Positions 51,591 through 60,112 of a stretch of DNA of 64,000 nt are shown piece by piece (the first letter of the stretch is position 1; each line of letters starts with the position of its first letter). The notes under the pieces are model-generated. The model made no database searches, was not told the DNA's origin, and saw only the letters and a program-made list of their open reading frames with translations. The DNA is from Ignavibacteriota bacterium. Lineage in GTDB: Bacteria > Bacteroidota > Ignavibacteria > Tepidaquicellales > OLB5. Both the position numbers and the translations under genes were made by a program. The stretch is taken from positions 1-64,000 of the forward strand of contig RPQH01000013.1 in assembly GCA_003820375.1 (NCBI GenBank), in the 5' to 3' direction.

Positions 51591-52022
51591 ATGATTATTA
51601 AATTGTTGGGTGACGGTGGTGCTGAAACTGCAATACCTGAATTTATATATAAGATGAAAGACGGCCGGAAAATTATAGTTACTAAGAATAACGCGATTGA
51701 TAAAGTTAAACAGGGTGCGACGGAATTTAAAAACTCTAAAGAAGATAGTTGGACGATATTTGACTGGGCAAAATTTTTTGTAATAATAACGCAAAAGCTG
51801 CCTTCAATAGTCACGTCGAACTTTATTGAAGAACAAACAGGGGTTTCAATGGAAAAGGTTAAGGAACTGGATAGAATGGGAACAGCAAAGATAATGAAAT
51901 TTAATGAAAATGTAATAAAGGGCGGTTTGAATGTTCTGGAAAACTGGGATTCGTATTTGAAGTGGGGTTTAATAGCAATTAGCGGTGTAGCTGCTGTATA
52001 TGTAATAAGTAAATTTACATGA
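51591..52022 (+). CDS. C-terminally TM-anchored protein
   Basis: C-terminus LKWGLIAISGVAAVYVISKFT. Confidence 0.6.
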   Translation: MIIKLLGDGGAETAIPEFIYKMKDGRKIIVTKNNAIDKVKQGATEFKNSKEDSWTIFDWAKFFVIITQKLPSIVTSNFIEEQTGVSMEKVKELDRMGTAKIMKFNENVIKGGLNVLENWDSYLKWGLIAISGVAAVYVISKFT

Positions 52023-52210
52023 AAAACTTAATAAAGAAAATAACTAAAATTTTCAAGAGTGATAAAATTGTTTGTAAGTGCGGCAATACTGCAAGTAATA
52101 AAAAAACTGCTTTAGGTGCTGCATGGACTACATCAGCAACCGGAAAATTTATTTGTCCGGGATGTACTTCAATTTATATAAAATATTTAACGGGGCTGCA
52201 AAATGGTTAA
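52019..52210 (+). CDS. small zinc-ribbon-like protein
   Basis: CKCGN...CPGC. Confidence 0.55.
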   Translation: MKNLIKKITKIFKSDKIVCKCGNTASNKKTALGAAWTTSATGKFICPGCTSIYIKYLTGLQNG

Positions 52211-52499
52211 AAGAAAAAAAAATTCCGGAAAGAAAAAAAGCCCGGTTAAAAAATATTTAGATTTTACGGGCAAAGATACTGCAAAAATTACAACGGATCG
52301 TGTAAACATACCGGATACTTATATATTTATTGGAGATGTTATAAACCTGGATTATGTAAGTGATAAATGGGACGGCAAAAAACGGGCTTATACTCATAAG
52401 TTAAAAAAACATGGAAAAATGCTAGTATCTCCAAACGGGAAAACGGTTTTAATTACTGGATTGAATTTAAATGTAACAGGCCGGGGACTTTCGGGTTGA
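52203..52499 (+). CDS. basic hypothetical protein
   Basis: KRKKNSGKKKSPVKKY N-terminus. Confidence 0.5.
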   Translation: MVKRKKNSGKKKSPVKKYLDFTGKDTAKITTDRVNIPDTYIFIGDVINLDYVSDKWDGKKRAYTHKLKKHGKMLVSPNGKTVLITGLNLNVTGRGLSG

Positions 52500-52717
52500 A
52501 TGAACTTTATATTGGCGGCGGGATTACTGCTTTTCTGGGGTTGATTGCTGTTATATACGGGTTCCAGTCGAGTAGAATTAGCAAGATTGAAAACAAGGTA
52601 GATACAATCGGAGATTTAAAAAGCGAAATTGCAGTATTATCAAATGAACAAAAAAATTTATCAATTCAAATACAAAATATTTTAAAACTTTATCAAAATA
52701 AAAAATGGAATCAATAG
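52496..52717 (+). CDS. small TM/coiled-coil protein (TTG start overlapping upstream stop)
   Basis: GGGITAFLGLIAVIYGF TM then IENKVDTIGDLKSEIAVLSNEQKNL. Confidence 0.5.
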   Translation: MNELYIGGGITAFLGLIAVIYGFQSSRISKIENKVDTIGDLKSEIAVLSNEQKNLSIQIQNILKLYQNKKWNQ

Positions 52718-52950
52718 AATACTTTGAAACTCAATGTAACATGGTTTTAAACCCTATAAATTCAACAATTGAATTTATAAAACAAAATGCAGAATTAGAA
52801 ACCGGCAATACTGGAGATCTGGCATTAAAGTTCTGGGAAAAAGTAAAAGAAGACTTTGAGAAGTTAAAAGCTGAACATCTGGAAAAGATAAAAGCAATTA
52901 AAGAACCAAAAGAAACCGGCAATTTTGATCCAAACTTAAAAACTAATTAA
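52705..52950 (+). CDS. hypothetical helical protein
   Basis: 81-aa ORF. Confidence 0.45.
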   Translation: MESIEYFETQCNMVLNPINSTIEFIKQNAELETGNTGDLALKFWEKVKEDFEKLKAEHLEKIKAIKEPKETGNFDPNLKTN

Positions 52951-52961
52951 TATTATAAAAA

Positions 52962-53261
52962 ATGGATTCAATAGATTTAAGTAATTTAACATTATCTAAT
53001 AGAGCGGTTCAATTAATATCAAGATTAATTGACGCAAAAGAAGCGGAAAAGTATTGGGCCACTGAATTTGAGAAAACTCAAACGGAAACGGCAAAAGATC
53101 AAACTATTTTTTGGCATAAAGAAATTGAAACAATTCAAAAGACTTTAGAAGAAATTCAAAATAAAATACAAGTTGAAGGCAAATCAGTTCTAGAGTTTAT
53201 CAGAGAATCAATTAAACATATCTGGCAAATACTAGAAATAATAAAAGGCTTTGTTAATTAA
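52962..53261 (+). CDS. hypothetical helical protein
   Basis: 99-aa ORF with ATG spaced after previous stop. Confidence 0.45.
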   Translation: MDSIDLSNLTLSNRAVQLISRLIDAKEAEKYWATEFEKTQTETAKDQTIFWHKEIETIQKTLEEIQNKIQVEGKSVLEFIRESIKHIWQILEIIKGFVN

Positions 53262-53269
53262 TATTTATT

Positions 53270-53965
53270 ATGCTTAAAACAATAAAAATAATAAATCCGG
53301 CTCCGGTAAAAAGAAAGAGACGGAAACGGGTTAAAACAAATAAATCTCACAGAAAGGTTAAAAACGTGGCTGCAAAAAAAACAGTGAGACGGAAAAAAAG
53401 AAACGTTTCTAGATCTCGCAAACATTCAAACCCTACTGTTGTATATACAAAAAATGCAAGACGTAGGAGAAAACATTCAAACCCTATGAAAAAATATAGG
53501 AAAAGAAGAAACCCGGATTTAAGTAATGCCGGTTTAAATATTACTAATATAATGACAATGACGGCCGGGGCTGCTGTTGGTGGTGTTTCTGCAACCTGGA
53601 TTACTAACACGTTCAATATAGAAGGCAATATGAAATATATAGCTCAATTGGGGATCGCTGTTGGTGGTTGGTGGCTGCTTAAAAAGATATTGCCGGCTGC
53701 TGCTGTTCCATTTGCGGCTGGTGTTGTTGGTGCGGCTGCTTTAGAATTTGCTAGGGATAAAGAGTTATTAATGGGCCTGGGCAATTCAAATTTTACTCCG
53801 GAAGATATAGCAAATTTAAACCAATTTGAAAACCAATACGCGGCTTTAAATCAAGGCCCTGTTAATGGAACTATATTGCCGGAAGGTATGAACGGAACAA
53901 TTCCACTGGTGCAAGGTGTAAACTTTGAAGATTCAGGGGAATACGCTGCTGAATATGGAAGCTAA
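53270..53965 (+). CDS. highly basic N-terminus + hydrophobic helices: candidate virion DNA-binding/condensing membrane protein
   Basis: KRKRRKRVKTNKSHRKVKNVAAKKTVRRKKRNVSRSRKHSNPTVVYTKNARRRRKHSNPMKKYRKRRNPD, then Gly/Ala-rich TM segments. Confidence 0.6.
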   Translation: MLKTIKIINPAPVKRKRRKRVKTNKSHRKVKNVAAKKTVRRKKRNVSRSRKHSNPTVVYTKNARRRRKHSNPMKKYRKRRNPDLSNAGLNITNIMTMTAGAAVGGVSATWITNTFNIEGNMKYIAQLGIAVGGWWLLKKILPAAAVPFAAGVVGAAALEFARDKELLMGLGNSNFTPEDIANLNQFENQYAALNQGPVNGTILPEGMNGTIPLVQGVNFEDSGEYAAEYGS

Positions 53966-54050
53966 AAAATTTTTCAATTAACATTTATTTCAAAAAACTA
54001 AAAAATTGCTTTTCCTACAATGGGAAAATAAAAGAAAGGCAATAAATAAA

Positions 54051-54698
54051 ATGGATTCAAGCCTAGCAAACGCTGCAAGTGCCGCCGGTTCCAGTCTGGT
54101 AAACCCTAGTGATCCGGCTGCAATGTTATCTCTTAACAGGGGATCGATTCCAAATGTCAAGGGTATAACTAGTATGTTTAGTGTTGGTGGTGGAACTCCC
54201 GATATTATATGCGATAAGATATACGACACTAAAGAAATTACTGCAAGTGTAACAAACAATCTTACATTCTTAAACACTGTATCTACTGATTTAAGTTTAA
54301 GCAATGTTCAAAATGCAAATGGAATGCCTTCACAGGAAGCATTTTATTTAACAGGCATACGCTGGGAATTATTTAATAATGCCGACGCTGCACAGGACGT
54401 TGCTCAAACAAAAGAAATCTTTAGACAAGGTTACTATGAATTTAGGATTGCTAACAAAGTATATAATTCCGGTTATTTACTTTGGTTCTTTAACTGTACT
54501 TCTCCACTGGTTGTAAATACAAGATATTTCACAGTTCCTAATTCGTTTAAAACCTGGGGCCTTCCATTGCCTTTAGCAATCCCGCCATTGACGGCTTTGA
54601 ATTGTAAAGTGTCTTTAGTAGCTCCGGCTTTTACAAGTACGGATAAGTGGTATTTAAGATTTGTAGCCGACGGATTCAGATACAGGGCTGTTCAGTAA
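54051..54698 (+). CDS. candidate major capsid protein 1 (beta-rich)
   Basis: ORF 54006..54698 with likely ATG at 54051; beta-rich, no TM, followed by a hairpin. Confidence 0.4.
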   Translation: MDSSLANAASAAGSSLVNPSDPAAMLSLNRGSIPNVKGITSMFSVGGGTPDIICDKIYDTKEITASVTNNLTFLNTVSTDLSLSNVQNANGMPSQEAFYLTGIRWELFNNADAAQDVAQTKEIFRQGYYEFRIANKVYNSGYLLWFFNCTSPLVVNTRYFTVPNSFKTWGLPLPLAIPPLTALNCKVSLVAPAFTSTDKWYLRFVADGFRYRAVQ

Positions 54699-54709
54699 GA
54701 AATTTATTT

Positions 54710-54802
54710 AAACAATTTCTTTCTGAAATAGTTTGAAAATTTAGAAATTGTTTAAGTTAATTAACTACTTAATTTTATTAACTGAAATAGTTTGAAAATT
54801 TA
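54710..54802. repeat. intergenic inverted repeat (AAACAATTTCT/AGAAATTGTTT) and 21-bp direct repeat CTGAAATAGTTTGAAAATTTA x2
   Basis: 54710-54720/54743-54753 inverted; 54723-54743 and 54782-54802 direct. Confidence 0.85.
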
Positions 54803-54813
54803 ATAATAATAAA

Positions 54814-55359
54814 ATGTCTTTTAAAAATTATGGTATGCCGGAAGGTCAGGGATTAAGCCAAAACATGGAACCGGCTGCAACTACTGCCTTAGCTGAAAGA
54901 ATCGCGGCGCGTTTGAATGAAGATATTCCGACGGCTCAAATTGCACGCGGTTTAAAGAGGTATGAAGCAAATATACAACCAAATTTAGTAACTATGAAAG
55001 TTGTTGGGGCTGTGATAAGTACAAATTATACAGTAGTTCAAACTTTTGATAATACTTATAGTTTTTTTGGTACCAAATGGGCTTGTAAATTTACTACAAC
55101 ACAGGACGCGGATTATCTTGTAAATAGTTTACAGATTGCAAACGAAACAAATCTTTTAACTAATTCTATGCCGGTTAGCTTTTTAACACAATGGACTGTA
55201 AACCCGTTGGATTTTTATTTATATGTTCCGGCAAATGCAAATTTATCTCTTAATGTAACAACTGGGGCTACAACGGCTGTCACTACTGCATATTTTACAT
55301 TCTTTGGCTACCGGGTCCCGACTTTTGTAATTGATTCCATAAAGAAAAAACAAAGATAA
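54814..55359 (+). CDS. candidate major capsid protein 2 (beta-rich)
   Basis: 181 aa, YTVVQTFDNTYSFFGTKWACKFTTT...ANANLSLNVTTGATTAVTTAYFTFFGYRV; strand-rich. Confidence 0.4.
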   Translation: MSFKNYGMPEGQGLSQNMEPAATTALAERIAARLNEDIPTAQIARGLKRYEANIQPNLVTMKVVGAVISTNYTVVQTFDNTYSFFGTKWACKFTTTQDADYLVNSLQIANETNLLTNSMPVSFLTQWTVNPLDFYLYVPANANLSLNVTTGATTAVTTAYFTFFGYRVPTFVIDSIKKKQR

Positions 55360-55944
55360 ATGAAATCCAATATTTCAAATATACGCGGTGAACGGATTGA
55401 ACAATTATCTGATTACGGCACAATATTAAAAATAGTTGACGACGGGGCCGGGAGTGTTGCTTATGGTAGTGGTTCGCTAGCTTTTACTTTAGAATCGAAC
55501 CGGGTTTATGAAATCCGTAAAATATATTTTAAAATATCGCATTTTGTAAACCTTCTTAATTATGCTTTCCCTAAATACGAACAATTTGCTTTAAATATAA
55601 AAGTTACTGCAACCTTAAGAGATGTTAATTCAAATATAATAAAGATATTATTCAATGATTTGGTTGCCTGTACTTCTGACGGCGATTATTATTTTTATGC
55701 TTTAAAGGAACCGTTTATATTTGATACAAACAATATTGATGTTCGCTATCTTGCTTTTGTAATATACGACAATACTAGCGTATTTGTAAATTTAACAGGA
55801 ATGGCGGTTCCGCCGGTGGGTTTGGAAGAAATATTAATTAAGGGAAACGGAATTTTGGAAGGTATAAGTTATATTCAAACTGGGGATCCAATAAACAGGG
55901 ATCGAAAGGAATTAGTTTATACAACTCCAAATATAGAGCTATAA
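55360..55944 (+). CDS. candidate minor capsid/vertex protein (beta-rich)
   Basis: 194 aa, starts immediately after 54814 CDS; strand-rich. Confidence 0.35.
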   Translation: MKSNISNIRGERIEQLSDYGTILKIVDDGAGSVAYGSGSLAFTLESNRVYEIRKIYFKISHFVNLLNYAFPKYEQFALNIKVTATLRDVNSNIIKILFNDLVACTSDGDYYFYALKEPFIFDTNNIDVRYLAFVIYDNTSVFVNLTGMAVPPVGLEEILIKGNGILEGISYIQTGDPINRDRKELVYTTPNIEL

Positions 55945-55949
55945 TAAAA

Positions 55950-55977
55950 AATCCGCGTTACCGGGAAAACGCGGATT
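55950..55977 (+). terminator. intrinsic terminator after capsid-like block
   Basis: AATCCGCGTT-ACCGGGA-AAACGCGGATT then T-rich. Confidence 0.85.
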
Positions 55978-56057
55978 TATATTTTTTATTAACAAATTTT
56001 TTATGAAGAACAATTCCCGGATAAACAAATATATTAGTAAATACCTGTTTTGTCAAT

Positions 56058-56591
56058 ATGAAAATAAATTATATAGAAATAGCCGAACATTATTTGAGCA
56101 AGATTGTAACTAGTAATTATTATTTGCAGTCTAACCCGGTAAAAGAAATAGAACTTTTATATCCGGGCTTTAAAGCATTATTAAACAAGCTGCGGTTTAA
56201 TTTTCCGGTTCAATTTGCTTATACTGAAACTTATAGAAGCAATACACTGCAGAAACAATATTACAGCCAGGGCTTAAGTAAGATTAAAACAAACGGTATG
56301 CACCATTACGGGATAGCTGCGGATTTGATTTTTATAATAGACGGTCAAAGAACATATAAAGGGCCGTTTGATAAATTGCATACAGCCTATGAAAGTGTAG
56401 GGGGGCCGGATCTTGGTAGTTTGGAGAACTGGGACGCGGGCCACTTACAATTCATTCCGGTTGTTGAGCAAAACAGATTAAGAGAAGAAGTGAATGCGGC
56501 TGTATTAAGATTCCAAAGAAAACAAGGGCTTAAAATAGACGGTATTATTGGGCCAAATACAATAGCGGCGGCAAAAAAGTTTTACAGCTAA
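56058..56591 (+). CDS. M15-family peptidase endolysin with C-terminal peptidoglycan-binding domain
   Basis: MHHYGIAADLIF, WDAGHLQF; VLRFQRKQGLKIDGIIGPNTIAAAKKF. Confidence 0.88.
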   Translation: MKINYIEIAEHYLSKIVTSNYYLQSNPVKEIELLYPGFKALLNKLRFNFPVQFAYTETYRSNTLQKQYYSQGLSKIKTNGMHHYGIAADLIFIIDGQRTYKGPFDKLHTAYESVGGPDLGSLENWDAGHLQFIPVVEQNRLREEVNAAVLRFQRKQGLKIDGIIGPNTIAAAKKFYS

Positions 56592-56669
56592 AATTAAGAC
56601 ATACATTTATATTACTTTTGATTTTCACAGGGCTTAAACGCGATATATGAAAGCCGTTTTTACAGCAAA

Positions 56670-57272
56670 ATGATAATTTTAAACCAAAATAATAAAATAC
56701 CTGTATATAGTATGCTTTTGGGAGCTAATACAATTCCAAACGACGTATTAGACGCGGCTAAAGAAATCTCTAATAGATATTCTTTGCCATTGCTTGGTGT
56801 TTTATCCTGTTGGGCTTTGGAATCGCGATGGGGTCAAAGTGCATTAGTAAAAAAGACAAATAACCCGTTTAATATAAAAGGTTGTGAAGGTTATTTAGTT
56901 ATAGGTTGTGAAAAAGCATACGATAAAATTGAAAAGTCAAACGATTCATACAGGAAATACAAAAATATAGCTGCCGGGTTTCATGCCTATGGTGATTTAA
57001 TTACTTCCGGCCGGTATAAGGGTATAGAAATTTATAAAGATGATCCGGTTGGATATTTTACTTTTTTGAAATCAAAAGGTTATGCAACTGACAAAAATTA
57101 TGTAAGTAAACTTACAAGCATAATGAAAAGTATAAAGATTCCAGAAACAACTTCAACGAATTTAACATCAAAAACAACAAATAAAACTGCCGGAAAAGCA
57201 AATGCCGAAATTGCGAAAGTTGCTGCAACAACAACGGCGGCCGCATTAATTTTTAAATTATTATTCTTATGA
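56670..57272 (+). CDS. glucosaminidase (FlgJ/LytB-like) with hydrophobic C-terminus
   Basis: LPLLGVLSCWALESRWGQSALVKKTNNPFNIKG; ATTTAAALIFKLLFL tail. Confidence 0.85.
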   Translation: MIILNQNNKIPVYSMLLGANTIPNDVLDAAKEISNRYSLPLLGVLSCWALESRWGQSALVKKTNNPFNIKGCEGYLVIGCEKAYDKIEKSNDSYRKYKNIAAGFHAYGDLITSGRYKGIEIYKDDPVGYFTFLKSKGYATDKNYVSKLTSIMKSIKIPETTSTNLTSKTTNKTAGKANAEIAKVAATTTAAALIFKLLFL

Positions 57273-57763
57273 AAAAAAATATTTCTTATCTGGTTTTAAT
57301 ATTATTTGCCTGGTTCTTTATTAATCCGTTATTTGTGAAAGCTGTTGATATTGTTGTGAATTATTCATCTCAACAAATAGACAATATGGTTTTCAATAGT
57401 TCGGATAGTACAATTTCCGTTAATCTAAAAACAGTAGATACTTTAGATGTTAATATAACAAGTACGGGCGGTTCTTATTTAGGTATTTTTCCGGCTGTTG
57501 ATACAGCTGCTTATTTTGTTAGTGATTCTTTAAGAACCACAAACGATACAATTAATCTTACAAGCCATTTTAATGTAAGGTTTAAATTTTCCGTAACCTG
57601 TACTGAAAGGATTACAGCTAAATTAATCGGACTTGATACTTTATATATTCCGGCAAATGGAAGTCTTTCAATGGATTACTTAAGTATAACCAAATATAAT
57701 AAAATGGTTTTTTTCCCAATTTCCGGAACTGTTAATTATAGTTTTGCAAGTCAAGGATATTAA
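57269..57763 (+). CDS. secreted/membrane hypothetical protein
   Basis: KKNISYLVLILFAWFFINPLFVKAV signal; beta-rich. Confidence 0.5.
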   Translation: MKKNISYLVLILFAWFFINPLFVKAVDIVVNYSSQQIDNMVFNSSDSTISVNLKTVDTLDVNITSTGGSYLGIFPAVDTAAYFVSDSLRTTNDTINLTSHFNVRFKFSVTCTERITAKLIGLDTLYIPANGSLSMDYLSITKYNKMVFFPISGTVNYSFASQGY

Positions 57764-58561
57764 ATGAAAATTTTTTATTTACTTCTAATCTTATTTGTTG
57801 TTAATCTATCCAGTCAAACAATTAGCACTAATCCGCTTTATGGATTTGCTAACAATAACAGTATTAGTACAGCTAGCCGGTTTGGATTTGATCCGGCGGC
57901 TACATCTCCAGTTCCATTAGATTACAGAACAAATTTAATAGTTGAATTGTTCGCGGATTCAAATGTAACTACTTCTTTAAATGCAGTAGATCAATGGGTT
58001 GATGTTGTTAGTGGTGTTATTTTCCGGCAAAGTACAGCCGTAAATAAACCTACATTAGTAGCAAACGGGATTAATGGAAGGGCTTACATCTTATTTACCG
58101 GAACGGAATTTTTAACTACTGCTAGTGCAATAGATTTAACGAACTTTACAATTATTATAACTTACAAAACAGATACTTTGTATCTTGCAAACCGGCAATA
58201 TATAATTGGCGGCGACGGTCAAGGAATTTTGGGACTTGCATTTAATCTGCATAATTTTGGAGAAGCCGGGCCGGGGTTTAATCCAGTTCGAACAACTGAA
58301 TATACAATAGACGAATTAAACAACTGGCATATTAGAGCTTTACAAAATACACAATTGTTTTCAAACGGTGTTGAAACAAGTTATAATAATACCGGCAATC
58401 TAACTGAAATACATTTAAGCAAGATAGGAGGCCGCGCGGATAACACTGTTCAGAACTTCTTTGGCAAAATTACTAATATAAGAATTTACAATGCTGTATT
58501 AAGTTCTCCAAACTTATTACAAGCTGTAACGTATTTAGATTATCTTTATTCTATTTATTAA
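57764..58561 (+). CDS. secreted LamG/ConA-like lectin-fold protein
   Basis: Signal peptide; GRAYILFTGTEFLTTASAIDLTNFTIIITYKTD...LSKIGGRADNTVQNFFGKITNIRIYNAVLS. Confidence 0.7.
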   Translation: MKIFYLLLILFVVNLSSQTISTNPLYGFANNNSISTASRFGFDPAATSPVPLDYRTNLIVELFADSNVTTSLNAVDQWVDVVSGVIFRQSTAVNKPTLVANGINGRAYILFTGTEFLTTASAIDLTNFTIIITYKTDTLYLANRQYIIGGDGQGILGLAFNLHNFGEAGPGFNPVRTTEYTIDELNNWHIRALQNTQLFSNGVETSYNNTGNLTEIHLSKIGGRADNTVQNFFGKITNIRIYNAVLSSPNLLQAVTYLDYLYSIY

Positions 58562-58579
58562 CTTTTAAAACTAATTATT

Positions 58580-58801
58580 ATGGATCCCAAAATAATAAAC
58601 ATTTTAACAAACGTAATTGCTGCAATTCTTTTTGTTGGGCCTATTCTAAAGAATTATTTTGAATCTCAGACATTTGACTGGTTTACTTTCGGAGTGTGCT
58701 TTTTTGGTGCTATTGTAGCTTATTTTACAGGAAAATCCGGAACCAATATTTTAAAAGCAAATCCGGAATTGAAATCAAAAGAAACAAACATATATTTATA
58801 A
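58580..58801 (+). CDS. holin-like small membrane protein
   Basis: Two TM segments, 73 aa, downstream of lysis genes. Confidence 0.6.
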   Translation: MDPKIINILTNVIAAILFVGPILKNYFESQTFDWFTFGVCFFGAIVAYFTGKSGTNILKANPELKSKETNIYL

Positions 58802-58819
58802 ACTTTAAAAACAAACATT

Positions 58820-60040
58820 ATGTCCCGAACCAAAAAAGATGATCTTGATAAAGAAGATCTAACAACTGCAATAATAGAACAAACCAATCAAAACGAAATT
58901 GACGATATACAAGATTGGTTATCTACTACTTTTGAAGGAAACGAACTGCGGCAATGTGATCTATACAGAAGAAAAGCGGACAATTCCAAATCCTGGCTTT
59001 ATAAGTTTTCAACACTCCCGGAAGATCTCTTAACAACTGTATATGAAATGTTTGGCGGCGGTTCTTACCATTTAAAATTAAAATGGAAGAAACCGGACGG
59101 CACAAATACCGGAACCACGCGGAATTTTGACATTGAAGGTCAACCTAAATTAAAAATAAACAGCGAACCCGGCTACAATGGTTCTAATTCAAACGGAAAC
59201 GGCTCAAATTCAAACGATATTAAGCCGGTTGGGGAATTAGATACACTAATCAAGTATAAGCAAGCCGGTCTAATAGGCGGCAAAAATGAAGATACTAGTT
59301 TGATTGCTGCATTAATTAAAGCTAATAACGATTTAACATTAAAATTAGTTGAAAAAAACTCTCAACCTGTTAATAATTCTTTTCAGGAAAATTTATTAAA
59401 AGTCTTACTGGAGAAATCTTTAACAAACTCCGACGAATTTGATAAATTCAATAAATATTATACATTGTTCAATAAAATTAATGGCACTCCTGAACCTGCC
59501 GGGGAAATGGCATGGCTTAAAGATTTAATTCCTGTATTTATGCCGGCTCTTATGCCAAAAGCCGGCCCGAAACTACCTGCATTAAACAGTAAACCCAATC
59601 CGGCGGCTCTAGCGGCTGCAAATCCAGTACAGGAAGGGAATTTTAATAAACAGGTTGTTGATATGCTGAACACTATTGCAACGGCTGTTAATCAACTAAA
59701 TGAAAGAGTAGGTAAGATCGAAACTAAGGTTAATGAAATGGAAAAAGATTTATTTGAGGATGAGACGGAAGAAATTAACCCGGATAATAAAGTAATTTTA
59801 AATGAACCTGTTGAGTTTATTGATGAAACGGAAAGAGAGGAAGAACAATTGAGTTTAATAGGGAATATGATCCGGAACGCTAGCAAAGAAAACCAATTAT
59901 TGCAGATAAAGCAATATTTAGCGTCCGGCAAAACAATCCAGGAAATAAAAGATTTCTGCGTAAAATATAAAGCTGTTGATTGCCCGGAAGATTTTGACAA
60001 GCTGTATAACGAATTATTAGAGTTGGAAAAACAACAATAA
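58820..60040 (+). CDS. hypothetical coiled-coil protein (scaffold/accessory candidate)
   Basis: 406 aa; low-complexity GSNSNGNGSNSN, predicted coiled coil MLNTIATAVNQLNERVGKIETKVNEMEKDL; no Walker A. Confidence 0.45.
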   Translation: MSRTKKDDLDKEDLTTAIIEQTNQNEIDDIQDWLSTTFEGNELRQCDLYRRKADNSKSWLYKFSTLPEDLLTTVYEMFGGGSYHLKLKWKKPDGTNTGTTRNFDIEGQPKLKINSEPGYNGSNSNGNGSNSNDIKPVGELDTLIKYKQAGLIGGKNEDTSLIAALIKANNDLTLKLVEKNSQPVNNSFQENLLKVLLEKSLTNSDEFDKFNKYYTLFNKINGTPEPAGEMAWLKDLIPVFMPALMPKAGPKLPALNSKPNPAALAAANPVQEGNFNKQVVDMLNTIATAVNQLNERVGKIETKVNEMEKDLFEDETEEINPDNKVILNEPVEFIDETEREEEQLSLIGNMIRNASKENQLLQIKQYLASGKTIQEIKDFCVKYKAVDCPEDFDKLYNELLELEKQQ

Positions 60041-60059
60041 AAGCTGCCTGGTTCGGGGC

Positions 60060-60112
60060 AAATAAAGCCCGGTTTGGAAACTGAAAAGAAGTACGGCCGG
60101 GCTTATTTGTTT
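60060..60112. terminator. terminator between convergent genes
   Basis: AATAAAGCCCGG ... CCGGGCTTATT then TTTT. Confidence 0.65.

Noticed and set aside
51324-51814. Minus-strand ORFs (156 and 83 aa) inside the element
   Set aside because: Overlap well-formed plus-strand TM-tail genes; no independent start context or family resemblance.
42849-60040. Canonical Caudovirales prophage
   Set aside because: No large terminase, portal, tape-measure or tail proteins; largest ORFs lack such motifs and total size is only ~18 kb.
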